Program-made: the position numbers and the translations under genes
From: Arthrobacter sp. S41
Lineage (GTDB): Bacteria; Actinomycetota; Actinomycetes; Actinomycetales; Micrococcaceae
Assembly: GCF_004320535.1 (NCBI RefSeq)
Contig: NZ_SIHY01000002.1
Coordinates: forward strand, 310,001-374,000
DNA length: 64,000 nucleotides
Direction of reading: 5' to 3'
Notes under the pieces: generated by a model
Told to the model about the DNA's origin: nothing
The model's database searches: none
Seen by the model: the letters and a program-made list of their open reading frames with translations, nothing else
Shown here: positions 8,529-17,872 of the stretch, one piece after another
How the letters are laid out: each line of letters opens with the position of its first letter
Position numbering within the stretch: the stretch's first letter is position 1

Positions 8529-10322
8529 GTGGCTCATTTACTCGGGGGCGAAGCCCTACATCTCGAATATCCCACCCATACTGTCTTCGAATCGATCACC
8601 ATCGGTATTTCCGATGGAGACCGTATCGGCTTGGTGGGACGCAACGGCGAAGGCAAGTCCTCGCTGCTCGGTATGCTTTCGGGCAAAATCGAACCCAATT
8701 CCGGACGTGTCACCTCACGCAACGGCCTGCGGGTTGGCGTGTTGGATCAGTCTGACACCCTAGATCCTGAGGCTACCGTGCACTTCAGTGTGGTCGGCGA
8801 GATGGATGATCACCAGTGGGCTGGCGAAGCTCGTATTCGTGACGTCATTGCCGGTCTCGTAGCCGACTTGGACTGGGAGGCAAAGGTCGGCACGCTCTCC
8901 GGCGGCCAGCGCCGCCGTGTTGCCCTAGCTGCTCTATTGGTTCAAGACTGGGACGTTGTCATCCTCGATGAGCCTACTAACCACCTTGATGTTGAAGGCA
9001 TCTCCTGGTTGGCTGAGCACGTTAACAACCGCTGGTCCAAAAACTCCGGCGGCCTGATGGTTGTCACCCACGACCGTTGGTTCCTTGACGAAGTGTGCAC
9101 CACCACGTGGGAAGTACACAACCAGATCGTGGAACCTTTTGAAGGTGGCTACGCCGCCTACGTACTGCAGCGCGTAGAACGCGACCGCATCGCCGCGGTC
9201 ACCGAAAACAAGCGCCAGAACATGATGAAAAAGGAACTCGCTTGGCTACGTCGTGGCGCCCCAGCCCGTACGTCCAAGCCAAAGTTCCGTATCGAAGCCG
9301 CCAACCAGCTGATTGCTGATGTGCCACCGGCGCGTAACCCGCTGGAACTGCAAAAGATGGCCACCAGCCGTCTGGGCAAAGACGTCATTGATCTGTTGGA
9401 TACCGAGGTTTCCTTCGGTTCCAAACAAGTCCTCAAACCCTTTACCTGGCGAATCGGTCCGGGCGAGCGCAGCGGCTTGCTTGGCGCCAACGGAGCGGGC
9501 AAGTCTACGTTGCTGGGTCTGATCGCTGGCACCGTCGAACCTACCGGTGGCAAGATCAAGCGGGGGCAAACCGTGAAGCTGGCTGTACTGGATCAGCAGT
9601 TCCGCGAGCTGGAGCAGATCGGACAGGACAAGGTCCGCGAAATCCTGGCCCGCTACCGCACGACCTTTAATGTGGACGGCAAGGACCTGACTCCGGCACA
9701 GCTGCTGGAGCGCCTTGGTTTCTCTTCGGCACACCTATCCACCAAGGTCGCTGAGCTTTCTGGTGGGCAACGTCGTCGCCTGCAGTTGCTGATGATCCTG
9801 ATGGATGAGCCCAACGTAATGATCCTCGATGAGCCGACTAACGATGTTGATACCGACATGTTGGCGGCTCTAGAAGATCTCTTGGATTCTTGGCCAGGCA
9901 CCCTGATCGTGGTCTCCCACGACCGTTACTTACTTGAACGAGTCACTGACCAGCAGTACGCCATTTTGGGCGGAAAATTCCGTCATGTGCCAGGTGGCGT
10001 AGATGAGTACCTAAAGCTTCGCGCCGCTGAAGGCTCTACTGGTGGTTCCAACCCATCGCAGTCTCAGAGTGACTCCTCGGCTGCCAAGCCAGCAGGTCCC
10101 TCCGGCGCCGAATTACGTGCGGCTCAAAAGGAACTGAACGCGAACGAGCGCAAGGTTTCACAGCTGAACGAAAAAATCGCCAAGGTGCATACCAAAATGG
10201 CTGGTCATGACCAAAGCGACTATGCAGGTCTGGGCAAATTCACCGCGGAAATCGATGAATACCAAGCTCAAATTGATGAGCTGGAAGAGCGCTGGCTGGA
10301 ACTGACTGAACTGTTTGAGTAG
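8529..10322 (+). CDS. ABC-F family ATP-binding protein
   Basis: Duplicated-ATPase protein of the ABC-F class, without membrane domains. Such proteins act on the ribosome (translation factors or antibiotic protection). There are two complete cassettes: Walker A GRNGEGKSS and GANGAGKST, signatures LSGGQRRRVAL and LSGGQRRRLQL, and Walker B LDEPTNHLD and LDEPTNDVD. The linker is basic and the C-terminus is a coiled coil (about the last 70 residues) after a Ser/Ala-rich stretch. The frame opens at 8430, but homology begins at the GTG at 8529 (AHLLGGEALHLEYPT), preceded by TAAAAT at leaderless spacing. The overall form is close to the Uup/EttA group; no resistance role can be read from sequence. 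Confidence 0.9.
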   Translation: MAHLLGGEALHLEYPTHTVFESITIGISDGDRIGLVGRNGEGKSSLLGMLSGKIEPNSGRVTSRNGLRVGVLDQSDTLDPEATVHFSVVGEMDDHQWAGEARIRDVIAGLVADLDWEAKVGTLSGGQRRRVALAALLVQDWDVVILDEPTNHLDVEGISWLAEHVNNRWSKNSGGLMVVTHDRWFLDEVCTTTWEVHNQIVEPFEGGYAAYVLQRVERDRIAAVTENKRQNMMKKELAWLRRGAPARTSKPKFRIEAANQLIADVPPARNPLELQKMATSRLGKDVIDLLDTEVSFGSKQVLKPFTWRIGPGERSGLLGANGAGKSTLLGLIAGTVEPTGGKIKRGQTVKLAVLDQQFRELEQIGQDKVREILARYRTTFNVDGKDLTPAQLLERLGFSSAHLSTKVAELSGGQRRRLQLLMILMDEPNVMILDEPTNDVDTDMLAALEDLLDSWPGTLIVVSHDRYLLERVTDQQYAILGGKFRHVPGGVDEYLKLRAAEGSTGGSNPSQSQSDSSAAKPAGPSGAELRAAQKELNANERKVSQLNEKIAKVHTKMAGHDQSDYAGLGKFTAEIDEYQAQIDELEERWLELTELFE

Positions 10323-10351
10323 TCCCCGCTAGCTGCGAGCGACAACCATTC

Positions 10352-10386
10352 GTTGGCCCGGAATCTTTTTGAGATTCCGGGCCAAC
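10352..10386 (+). terminator. terminator after the ABC-F gene
   Basis: Perfect 15-bp stem (GTTGGCCCGGAATCT) with a 5-nt loop, 30 nt past the stop codon. The 3' tail is not U-rich. Confidence 0.65.
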
Positions 10387-10441
10387 GTCGTATTCAGCCA
10401 CTGCTGCCAGCGCTGCACAGCGAATATGACAGACTCTAAAT

Positions 10442-10720
10442 ATGGAAATTGTTAGCCTGACCGGGCGCCTTATCTGCCGCAATCCTTCTGAAACGGATAC
10501 CGTACGTGCTTTATTGCCGAGCCATATCCAACTGACTCGGGCCGAGCAAGGTTGTATTTCATTTGAAGTGCAACCCACCGAAGACCCGCTGGTGTGGGAG
10601 GTCGCTGAGCGATTCGTCAGTCCCTCAGCTTTCCACGCGCACCAGCAGCGCATGGCTTCCAGTGCATGGGGTCAAGGGACTACAGGGATCCAGCGCGACT
10701 ATCGTATTGAGGGTCTGTAA
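10442..10720 (+). CDS. antibiotic biosynthesis monooxygenase (ABM) domain protein
   Basis: Small 92-residue dimeric alpha+beta barrel protein of the ABM/YgiN type, a family that includes quinol monooxygenases and heme or polyketide oxygenases without cofactors. Visible family features are EIVSLTGRLICRNPSETDTV at the start, EQGCISFEV in the middle, and WEVAERFVSPSAFHAHQQ with the paired histidines. There is no signal peptide. It stands alone between a terminator and the convergent FAD oxidoreductase, so the substrate is unknown. The ATG has no clear ribosome site. Confidence 0.75.
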   Translation: MEIVSLTGRLICRNPSETDTVRALLPSHIQLTRAEQGCISFEVQPTEDPLVWEVAERFVSPSAFHAHQQRMASSAWGQGTTGIQRDYRIEGL

Positions 10721-10747
10721 CCCGACATCACATGTGCGGCCCTGCGG

Positions 10748-12118
10748 TTAGGGTTTGCCGGTGATCTTGTCGGCAAGCAGGGCTAGTGGCGAAGACGTTT
10801 CCCTTCCACGCAGCTCGCTTCGATCCGCTGCGCCGTAGGCAGCATAAAGTCCCTTGGTGGCCAGCCAGCGTAGGGGTTCAGGTTCCCATTTGCGTACAGC
10901 ATGGTTGGCCCACGGCAGTTCTGTCAGTGCCGTTTGTTCCCCAAGGATCAAATCTCGCAACGTGCGACCAGAAAGATTGGTTGTGGCTACTCCCGTGCCC
11001 ACGTATCCGCCGGCCCAACCTATGCCGGTCATGGGGTCCAACCCCACCGTGGCAGCCCAGTCCCGAGGAACACCTAAAACGCCAGACCAGGCATGATCAA
11101 TTTTTGCGTGATGAGTTTGTGGGAACATCCTGTGCAGAACATCCTGCAATCCATCGATGGTGCTTTGCGGGGTTTGCCCATCGGTGTCGGTGCGCGAACC
11201 ATATTTGTAGGGCACTCCACGCCCACCGATAGCGATTCGATTATCGGCGGTGCGCTGGGCATACATGTAGACATGGGCAAAGTCGCCTAACACTTCTCCC
11301 TGGCTCCAATTCAACTCATCCCAAACAGAAGACGGCAGTGGCTCGGTCACAATCATCGACGAGTTCATGGGCAACCACAGCCGCTTGTGACCGGTAAGTT
11401 GCGCGGTGAATCCTTCGGTGGCACGCACAATGTATTCCGCGCTAACCGTCCCGCCTTCGATATCAACCTGACGGGGACGAATAGAGCGCACCGGAGTATC
11501 TTCGTAAATTTTCACGCCGAGACGTTCCACCGTTTGGGCCAGACCTCGGACAAGCTTTGCTGGTTGAATTCTTGCAGCATGTGGGTGCCATAGGGCTGCT
11601 CGTGTTCCGGCAACACTGATCTTGCATTGTGCTTCGGCGGCCTCTAGCAATCGAACATCTGTGTGCTCCCAGCCCTGATCAGCTTCTGCTTGAGCGCGTA
11701 GCCGATGTTCTTGGGCAGGGGTGTAAGCGACTTCAAATTCTCCACCGCGCAAGATATCAGCATCGATATTTTCCGTTTCGCAGACCTTGATGACCTCTTC
11801 AACGGAGTCATTCATGGCTAATTGGAAATCATTGATGGCCTGAACCGGATGTGTTTTCAGGTAGCGTTCACGGCCAGCGGTGATGGTATTTGTCAGCCAA
11901 CCGCCGTTACGTCCTGAAGCGCCGTAGCCAACATGTCTAGCTTCAAAGATCGCGATATTCAGTTCAGGAGCCGACTTGGCTAGGTAATAGGCCGTCCACA
12001 ATCCGGTAAAACCACCGCCAACAATGGCGACGTCAAAAGTGCCGTGCCCGCGCAGGTTGGGGCGAGGCTCCTGAGCACCAATTTGTTGCCACCAATGCGA
12101 AACCTGTCCATTGAGCAT
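10748..12118 (-). CDS. FAD-dependent oxidoreductase (DAO family)
   Basis: Amine or amino-acid oxidase of the DAO fold. The Rossmann motif DVAIVGGGFTGLWTAYYLA begins near residue 28, followed by EARHVGYGASGRNGGWL, and a C-terminal FAD contact GYVGTGVATTNLSGRTL. The 456-residue length and the ASGRNGG motif resemble gamma-glutamylputrescine oxidase and glycine oxidase-like enzymes, but no puu or thiamine genes are adjacent. The ATG is preceded by GGGAG at 7 nt. It follows ispE on the same strand with 149 nt between. The substrate is not known. Confidence 0.85.
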   Translation of the reverse strand: MLNGQVSHWWQQIGAQEPRPNLRGHGTFDVAIVGGGFTGLWTAYYLAKSAPELNIAIFEARHVGYGASGRNGGWLTNTITAGRERYLKTHPVQAINDFQLAMNDSVEEVIKVCETENIDADILRGGEFEVAYTPAQEHRLRAQAEADQGWEHTDVRLLEAAEAQCKISVAGTRAALWHPHAARIQPAKLVRGLAQTVERLGVKIYEDTPVRSIRPRQVDIEGGTVSAEYIVRATEGFTAQLTGHKRLWLPMNSSMIVTEPLPSSVWDELNWSQGEVLGDFAHVYMYAQRTADNRIAIGGRGVPYKYGSRTDTDGQTPQSTIDGLQDVLHRMFPQTHHAKIDHAWSGVLGVPRDWAATVGLDPMTGIGWAGGYVGTGVATTNLSGRTLRDLILGEQTALTELPWANHAVRKWEPEPLRWLATKGLYAAYGAADRSELRGRETSSPLALLADKITGKP

Positions 12119-12267
12119 GGTCTACTCCCCCGAACTCCGTAAATGAACCACTTTCATTCATCGCTTGGAAATCAGCCTATGACCAGTTTTATTGCACGAC
12201 AAGAGGCATGGGTGGAAGTTAACTTTGCGGTTACACGAAGCTACAAGGATCTACAAAGTAAGGTCAG

Positions 12268-13200
12268 CTACTCACTGAGCGTGACATATGCTCCGGCAGC
12301 TGGGGCGGTAACCGGGATCGTGGCTACTCCTACCTCATCGCCCAACTGCGCGATGACTTCCTGAGCATGCTCGTGATCGCGCACCAGTAGAGCAAGGGTT
12401 GGCCCTGAGCCGGAAACCATCGCGCGTAGCGCACCGGCGCCTTCGGCCAGATCACGCATGGTGCCCAATTCTGGTGCTAGGGCTAGGGACGCTTGGGTCA
12501 GGTCGTTGGCCAGAACTTCGGCAAGAGCCGGTGCGTCAGAGGCCATCAACGCTTCAATGACTGCAGGATCAATTTCCTGAGGTACGTCAATTTCCATACC
12601 TGCGCGCAAACGATCTAACATGCCGTAGACCCGAGGCGTGGACAGACCGTAGCTGGCGGGGATGAGTACCCACTGAGTTTTGGCGCGGGTAAGCAATGGA
12701 GCCAACTTGTCTCCAATGCCCAAACCGATGGCTGCGCCACCCATCAAGGCAAAAGGTACGTCAGCGCCAAGCCGTGCACCTAATCGTCCTAGTTCCTCGC
12801 GGTCTAGGTGTGTCTGCCATAATTCGTTGCAGGCCACCAGGGTGGCGGCAGCGTCCGCTGATCCCCCACCCATTCCGCCTGCGATGGGTACCCGCTTGGT
12901 GATGTGAAGGTTTGCACCCAGCGTGGTTCCGGTGTGCTCACGCAGTAGCGAAGCAGCTTGGTACACGAGGTTGCCTTCACCCAAGGGGAAGTTTTCTGGG
13001 TCGTGGACTACCGGCGAATCTGGTTCCAAGCTCAGCAGAAGCTCACCATCGGTGCGTACGCTGGCTTCAATTTGCTCGGTCAGTGACACTGCTACGTACA
13101 GGCTTGCCACTTCGTGATAGCCGTCTTCGCGAGGCGGACCAACACGGAAATAGCAGTTGATCTTTCCCGGCGCAGTGGCGATGACTCGTTGCTTGGCCAC
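12268..13200 (-). CDS. ispE: 4-diphosphocytidyl-2-C-methyl-D-erythritol kinase
   Basis: GHMP kinase of the non-mevalonate (MEP) isoprenoid pathway. It starts VIATAPGKINCYFRVG and has the ATP-binding glycine loop PIAGGMGGGSADAAATL and the C-terminal MVSGSGPTLALLV. The start is the GTG at 13200, two bases after the ksgA stop, with GAGGG upstream, giving 310 residues. The frame's earlier portion overlaps ksgA and is not coding. It is the last gene of the tatD-rpfB-ksgA-ispE cluster. Isoprenoids made here feed the undecaprenyl carrier used by the envelope genes. Confidence 0.95.
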   Translation of the reverse strand: MAKQRVIATAPGKINCYFRVGPPREDGYHEVASLYVAVSLTEQIEASVRTDGELLLSLEPDSPVVHDPENFPLGEGNLVYQAASLLREHTGTTLGANLHITKRVPIAGGMGGGSADAAATLVACNELWQTHLDREELGRLGARLGADVPFALMGGAAIGLGIGDKLAPLLTRAKTQWVLIPASYGLSTPRVYGMLDRLRAGMEIDVPQEIDPAVIEALMASDAPALAEVLANDLTQASLALAPELGTMRDLAEGAGALRAMVSGSGPTLALLVRDHEHAQEVIAQLGDEVGVATIPVTAPAAGAYVTLSE

Positions 13201-13202
13201 GA

Positions 13203-14090
13203 TTAGCCCTCGCTGGCTAGTTTGTCGGCAGGAACCTGCTGTGCGGCTCGAGCGATATCGATGTACTTCTCGACATCCAACTTTTCGCCGCGTTCCTTTG
13301 GATCGATACCGGCCAACACCAAAATCTTTTCGGCACGAATACCGGAGCCTGCCCATCCGGACAGAGCTGCGCGTAGTGTCTTGCGGCGCTGGGCAAAAGC
13401 GGCGTCGATGATGGCAAAAACTTCCTTGCGATCCGGCGCATCACTGCGGTCCTTGTCCCGGGTGAACGAGACTAGACCAGAGTGGATCTTCGGAGCTGGC
13501 CAGAAGACGTTCATACCAATAACGCCAGCCTTGCGCATGGTGCCATACCAGGCACCCTTGACCGATGGGATGCCGTAAATCTTGTTGCCCGGAGTTGCGC
13601 TCATGCGGTCAGCAACTTCGTCCTGAACCATCACCAGTCCATGACGGATGCTTGGGAAGTGCTCCAGTAAGTGCAGGACTACCGGTACCGCAACGTTGTA
13701 GGGCAGGTTGGCCACCAATGCAGTGGGGTTATGCGGCAGTTCGGTGACCTTCATGGCATCACTGAGGATCACGGTCAGATCATCTTCACGCCCTGGACGG
13801 AACTCAGCCATGGTCTGTGGCAGGCGCTTGGCTAGTGGAGGGTCAATTTCCACCGCGACAACTTTGGCTGCAGCATCCATGATGCCAAGGGTCAGCGAAC
13901 CGAGCCCCGGGCCGACTTCCAGCACGGTCTCGGCTGGGTCAACGTTGGCGGCGGCAACGATGCGACGGATGGTGTTTCCATCAATCACAAAGTTCTGCCC
14001 CAAGGTCTTGGTAGGGCGGATTCCTAGCTCTTCGGCCAGACGACGGATTTCGGTGGCCCCAAGCAGCGGCAAAGATTCCTTAGACATCAC
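13203..14090 (-). CDS. rsmA: 16S rRNA dimethyladenosine transferase
   Basis: KsgA/RsmA dimethylates the two adjacent adenines in helix 45 of 16S rRNA, a late step of small-subunit assembly. Visible motifs are [11 protein letters not shown], the SAM-binding [13 protein letters not shown], and the catalytic [14 protein letters not shown]. The 295 residues match the family. The ATG start follows a short Met-Met. It is translationally coupled to ispE (2-nt gap). The hairpin at 14131-14169 separates it from rpfB, although both read the same way. Confidence 0.95.
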   Translation of the reverse strand: MMSKESLPLLGATEIRRLAEELGIRPTKTLGQNFVIDGNTIRRIVAAANVDPAETVLEVGPGLGSLTLGIMDAAAKVVAVEIDPPLAKRLPQTMAEFRPGREDDLTVILSDAMKVTELPHNPTALVANLPYNVAVPVVLHLLEHFPSIRHGLVMVQDEVADRMSATPGNKIYGIPSVKGAWYGTMRKAGVIGMNVFWPAPKIHSGLVSFTRDKDRSDAPDRKEVFAIIDAAFAQRRKTLRAALSGWAGSGIRAEKILVLAGIDPKERGEKLDVEKYIDIARAAQQVPADKLASEG

Positions 14091-14130
14091 AAGTCCAATT
14101 CTAGTTCAGTCAGATAGATCCAAACATAAC

Positions 14131-14169
14131 AACGCGACGCGTCCACCGTGATGGTGAACGCGTCGCGTC
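14131..14169 (-). terminator. terminator after rpfB
   Basis: A 17-bp stem (AACGCGACGCGTCCACC with its complement, two mismatches or G-T pairs), 18 nt past the rpfB stop and before the ksgA start. Only partial read-through into ksgA would be expected. Confidence 0.75.
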
Positions 14170-14186
14170 GTTAGGCTTGTTAATTT

Positions 14187-15476
14187 TTAGCGCAGGCCCA
14201 GCTTGGACGAGCATGCTGGCCAGTGGCCCCAGCCGCCCGATGCACGAAGCTTTTCAGCTGCTGCGATCTGTTCTTGAGGCGAAGCCTGGTGTGGAAGTGG
14301 TGCGTACTTGGTACCGCCGACTGCCCTCCATGAAGAAGCAGAGAACTGCAGGCCACCGTAGTAACCATTTCCGGAGTTGATCGCCCAGTTACCACCGGAC
14401 TCACACTTGGCCAGAGCCTTCCAGGTGGAGGAAATGTTGCTGGTGTTGGTGGAAGGCTTCGGAGCGGATTCTTCCTTTTCTTCGCTGCTATTGGATGATT
14501 TCTCTTCCTTAGCTTCGCTCTTCTTAGCTGAAGATTCTTCTTCCTCAGCCTTCGCTTCGGCTTCCTTGTCGGCCTTTTCCTTGGCTTCCTGAGCTTCCTT
14601 GGCCGAGTCCTTGGTGCCGACGCTGACTACCTCAACCACAGGTTCCTTGGAGACCTTGGACTTGAGAACTTCTTCCTCACCCTTTTTGCCGTTTCGGGTT
14701 TCCTGACGAAGGGTCAGCTCGCGCTCGCCCTTTTCGCCGGTGGTCTCTACTTCGGTTTCACCCTTTTCCAAGGAGTCGTCTTTAACTTCCTTGGTATCAA
14801 AGTCGATGTCGCGGGTTTCGTCCCAAGTCTTTATGGAGACGTCGATAACCTCAACTTCAGCGCCAGCTTCGATAGCTACGCTGGCCTTGACGTTTTTGTC
14901 CTTCTTATCGTCAACCTTGACGTTGATTTCGTCGTTGTCGTCAACCTTGATTTTCTGCTCGGCGAGCAGTTCTTTGATGGTTGATGCGGTGCTTGCGACA
15001 GTCTTCTTTTTGTCGTTAACAATCAGCTTTACGTCTTTAGGAGTGATCACTTCAAGTTCGTCGCTCACTGCGGTGAGCTGCATGTCTTCATCGAGGGAAA
15101 CTTCTGAGCCCTTATCAAGGTTCAGTTGGTTAACGACGTCTGCCACGGTCATGCCAGTGGTGTGAACGACTCGCTCGGTTCCGTCGATAGTTACTTCAAC
15201 GGACTTGTTGCGCTTGATATCGATCTGCTGGTTGTCCGACAGTCCGGATTCTGGCGCGGCAGAAATTTCGTCGCGTTCCGCCAAGGTGATTTCTTGCTGA
15301 TTCAGCAGTTCGCTGACAGTTGCTGCACGAGTGGAGACTTCTTCTTGCTCTCCGTCAACGGAGATGACTACGGATTTTTGACCGGCAACGTAGAACACGG
15401 CACCGGCGATAACCACAGCCACGGCGAGCGCCTGAGCCAGGTATTTAACCCAGGTTTTCTTGAGCAAGTGAGTCAC
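14187..15476 (-). CDS. rpfB: resuscitation-promoting factor RpfB
   Basis: Secreted or membrane-tethered muralytic transglycosylase that stimulates regrowth of dormant actinobacteria. Order: N-terminal membrane anchor (about residues 10-32), three DUF348 repeats (about 33-210), a G5 domain (about 210-285), a highly charged Lys/Glu/Ser linker of about 60 residues, and the C-terminal Rpf lysozyme-like domain (about 345-429). The Rpf domain carries CESGGNW with the catalytic Glu, GYYGGLQF and ASPQEQIAAAEK. The start is GTG with GGGGATC upstream. A long, structured 5' leader precedes it. It is flanked by tatD and ksgA, as in most actinobacteria. Confidence 0.95.
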   Translation of the reverse strand: MTHLLKKTWVKYLAQALAVAVVIAGAVFYVAGQKSVVISVDGEQEEVSTRAATVSELLNQQEITLAERDEISAAPESGLSDNQQIDIKRNKSVEVTIDGTERVVHTTGMTVADVVNQLNLDKGSEVSLDEDMQLTAVSDELEVITPKDVKLIVNDKKKTVASTASTIKELLAEQKIKVDDNDEINVKVDDKKDKNVKASVAIEAGAEVEVIDVSIKTWDETRDIDFDTKEVKDDSLEKGETEVETTGEKGERELTLRQETRNGKKGEEEVLKSKVSKEPVVEVVSVGTKDSAKEAQEAKEKADKEAEAKAEEEESSAKKSEAKEEKSSNSSEEKEESAPKPSTNTSNISSTWKALAKCESGGNWAINSGNGYYGGLQFSASSWRAVGGTKYAPLPHQASPQEQIAAAEKLRASGGWGHWPACSSKLGLR

Positions 15477-15657
15477 GGTAGTGAGATCCCCATCGTTTAA
15501 TGGCTCAGGAGCTGAAGGTAATTCAGCTTTCAGTTGAGCCCAGCAGCACCCGCTGCTTAGTTAGTAATCAAATTCTTGGCCATTTTCTCGCTTGATAAAC
15601 AGGCGAGTTTCAGGCTGCCTCGACTCAACGCCGCCACTTTAGTTGACAGGAATTATC
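15477..15657 (-). promoter_or_regulatory. structured 5' leader of rpfB
   Basis: Downstream of the candidate promoter the leader can form two stacked hairpins. One is AGCAGC/GCTGCT at 15542-15557. The other is a two-level hairpin at 15502-15540: outer GGCTCA/TGAGCC, inner AGCTGAA/TTCAGCT with a 5-nt loop. Both end about 25 nt before the start codon. A c-di-AMP riboswitch is known upstream of many rpf genes, but I do not recognise its conserved blocks here. Confidence 0.4.
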
Positions 15658-15679
15658 TCGAACATCACATCTACCGTAA
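15652..15679 (-). promoter_or_regulatory. candidate rpfB promoter
   Basis: Minus-strand TTACGG (15674-15679) and GATAAT (15652-15657) with 16-bp spacing, about 175 nt upstream of the start codon. Confidence 0.35.
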
Positions 15680-15734
15680 CCGAATCGTTATATTCATTGC
15701 AAGAGTTCTGTAACCAGACGCACAGCAAGCGGGT

Positions 15735-16691
15735 CTAGAATCCTCCGTACACTTCACCGGTATTTGCATTAATCTGTGCACAGAGTTCTTCAAGATCCAT
15801 ACCCAATGACTGCGCCATGAACCGGGTGGTGTACGGAATCATGTAGCTTGCGTTGGGGCGTCCGCGGAATGGATGCGGTGTCAAAAATGGTGCGTCAGTT
15901 TCAACCAGCAGCAACTTTGGGTCAGCAATCTGCAGCGCTTCTCGAAGACCAAACGAATTCTTAAAAGTCACCGTTCCAGAGAATGACATGTACCAGCCAT
16001 TGTCGTTACAGATCTGCGCCAAGTCTTTGTCTCCGGAGAAGCAGTGAAAGACCACTTTCTCAGGGAGTTTGGAACTCTTGAGAATTCGCACCACATCTTC
16101 GTGCGCGTCACGGTCATGAATCTGCACAGCTTTGCCCAGCTCGACTGCAATCCGAAGGTGTTCACGGAAGGATTGCTCTTGAGCGCCTTGTCCCTCCTCA
16201 CCGGTACGGAAGTAGTCCAGGCCGGTCTCCCCCAGCGCACGTACCCGTGGGTCTGCAGCCAGCTCTTCAATTCTCGCCAGTGCACTTGTCAGCTCGTCGC
16301 GTTCGGCAAGTCGTGCAGCATCATTGGGATGGATGGCGACTGCTGCCAGAACATTCGGGTATTCGTTGGCAAGTTGCACGGCAAATTCCGATGACTCTAC
16401 GTCGCAACCGACTTGGATCAGTCCTTGGACGCCTACAGATTCGGCTGCGGCCAGTGCATCAGCGGGTGAGACTTTGACGGTGCCGTCTAAGAAATCCAAA
16501 TGCGTATGGTTATCTACCACGGCTATCGGCAAGGCTTCGGGCGCTTCGGGATACTGCAGGTTCCGTCTACTGCCACCCTTTTCACTTTCGCTCTTACGAG
16601 CCCGGCCCTCGTGACCAGCCGGCAGCTCTTCCAACGTGGGTCGGTAGGCCTCAGGGATTCGGGTGATGTCGGTATCCAACTTCTTTGACAC
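15735..16691 (-). CDS. tatD: TatD-family metal-dependent deoxyribonuclease
   Basis: TIM-barrel metal hydrolase of the TatD/YcfH family with 3'-5' DNase activity. Metal-binding motifs are visible: DNHTHLDF near the N-terminus, ALGETGLDYF, the IHDRDAHED region, VFHCFSGD and LLVETDAPFLTP. The start is the GTG at 16691, supported by AAGGA 7 nt upstream, giving 318 residues. It includes an N-terminal basic stretch of about 45 residues before the barrel that is longer than in E. coli TatD. The open frame extends 24 codons further without support. It heads the tatD-rpfB-ksgA-ispE cluster; metG, often adjacent in relatives, is not here. Confidence 0.92.
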   Translation of the reverse strand: MSKKLDTDITRIPEAYRPTLEELPAGHEGRARKSESEKGGSRRNLQYPEAPEALPIAVVDNHTHLDFLDGTVKVSPADALAAAESVGVQGLIQVGCDVESSEFAVQLANEYPNVLAAVAIHPNDAARLAERDELTSALARIEELAADPRVRALGETGLDYFRTGEEGQGAQEQSFREHLRIAVELGKAVQIHDRDAHEDVVRILKSSKLPEKVVFHCFSGDKDLAQICNDNGWYMSFSGTVTFKNSFGLREALQIADPKLLLVETDAPFLTPHPFRGRPNASYMIPYTTRFMAQSLGMDLEELCAQINANTGEVYGGF

Positions 16692-16772
16692 GATTTTCCT
16701 TTGCACTTTGTTACTACAGACCACTATCAATTTTAGTCTGTCATCAACTCGCAAATGAGCCACATTTATTTT

Positions 16773-16801
16773 TTGTCATTGAGCCAGTTAGCCTATTTAT
16801 A
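16773..16801 (+). promoter_or_regulatory. candidate promoter of the moxR operon
   Basis: TTGTCA and TTTATA with 17-bp spacing, leaving a leader of about 90 nt before moxR. Confidence 0.4.
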
Positions 16802-16899
16802 CGGATAAAACATGCCCATATGATAGTCACTAAGAGTTTGCTGAATACCTCAGGATGCGAAGTGTCTCGCGACTGAACCACTGCGCAGGAGGAACTTGA

Positions 16900-17862
16900 A
16901 TGAGTGCCAACCCCACGATGCCGTCGTTGGATTCAACATTCCGTACAAACTGCGAACGGATATCTGGTGCTGTGCAAACGGTGATCACCGGTAAACCAGA
17001 GGTCATCACTAACGCGCTCATCGTTTTGTTGGCACAGGGCCATCTATTACTCGAAGATGTCCCGGGCGTCGGCAAAACCATACTGGCGAAGTCCTTGGCA
17101 AAGAGCGTCAACGGCACGGTTCATCGCATCCAGTTCACCCCTGATCTTCTGCCAAGCGACGTTACTGGCGTTTCGGTGTATTCACCACAAACACACGAGT
17201 TCACTTTTCATCCTGGGCCGGTATTCGCCAACATTGTCATTGCTGACGAGATCAATCGTGCCAATGCTAAAACACAATCGGCGCTTCTTGAATGTATGGA
17301 AGAAGCTCAGGTGACGGTGGACTCTATCACTCATACTCTTGAGCATCCTTTCATGGTTGTTGCCACACAGAATCCATTGGATTCAGAAGGTACTTTCGCT
17401 CTTCCTGAAGCACAGCGTGACCGTTTCATGGCACGAATTTCACTTGGGTACCCAGAACGAGAAGCCGAGATCTCAATGATCGCTGGCCACCATCAGCATG
17501 AACCGATTGAGTCATTGGAGTCAGTACTTCAGCTCGTCGATTTGCAGCAAATGATCGAACAGGTCAATTCGGTCACCGTGACCGAACGGCTGGGGACCTA
17601 CGTGGTGGATCTTGGTCGCGCAACGCGTAACCATCCGCAAATAGAGCTAGGCGCCTCACCGCGTGCCCTTCTTCAGTGGGTCCGTGCGGCCAAAGCGCAT
17701 GCGGCCATCAACGCCCGGGACCATGTCTTGCCAGAAGACATTCGCAGTGTGGCACACATGGTCTTGAACCACCGATTGATTTTGACCAGACGTGCTGTCG
17801 CTGAAGGTGCAGAAGTGTCAAACATTATTCAAGACCTGCTGTCCAATACCCCGGTTAGCTAG
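16900..17862 (+). CDS. MoxR-family AAA+ ATPase
   Basis: Chaperone-type AAA+ ATPase. Walker A is VPGVGKTILAKSLA, Walker B VIADEINRANAKTQSALLE, sensor 1 VVATQNP, and an arginine-finger region PEAQRDRFMARI. The 320 residues match the family. The ATG has a strong GGAGG ribosome site. It is the first gene of a three-gene operon (MoxR, DUF58, transglutaminase). In this widespread arrangement MoxR is thought to act on the VWA-like DUF58 partner, but no substrate is established. Confidence 0.9.
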   Translation: MSANPTMPSLDSTFRTNCERISGAVQTVITGKPEVITNALIVLLAQGHLLLEDVPGVGKTILAKSLAKSVNGTVHRIQFTPDLLPSDVTGVSVYSPQTHEFTFHPGPVFANIVIADEINRANAKTQSALLECMEEAQVTVDSITHTLEHPFMVVATQNPLDSEGTFALPEAQRDRFMARISLGYPEREAEISMIAGHHQHEPIESLESVLQLVDLQQMIEQVNSVTVTERLGTYVVDLGRATRNHPQIELGASPRALLQWVRAAKAHAAINARDHVLPEDIRSVAHMVLNHRLILTRRAVAEGAEVSNIIQDLLSNTPVS

Positions 17863-17872
17863 CTGGCACCCC

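Noticed and set aside
12143-12364. 73-codon plus-strand frame
   Set aside because: Overlaps the 3' end of ispE and has no ribosome site; treated as chance.
13201-13356. N-terminal extension of ispE
   Set aside because: Overlaps ksgA; the GTG at 13200 has a ribosome site and the family N-terminus.
4535-15564. 16-bp identical sequence CCCGCTGCTTAGTTAG in two gaps (4535-4550 and 15549-15564)
   Set aside because: About one such match is expected by chance in 64 kb.
15477-15734. c-di-AMP (ydaO) riboswitch upstream of rpfB
   Set aside because: The conserved riboswitch blocks were not seen by eye; only hairpins are reported.
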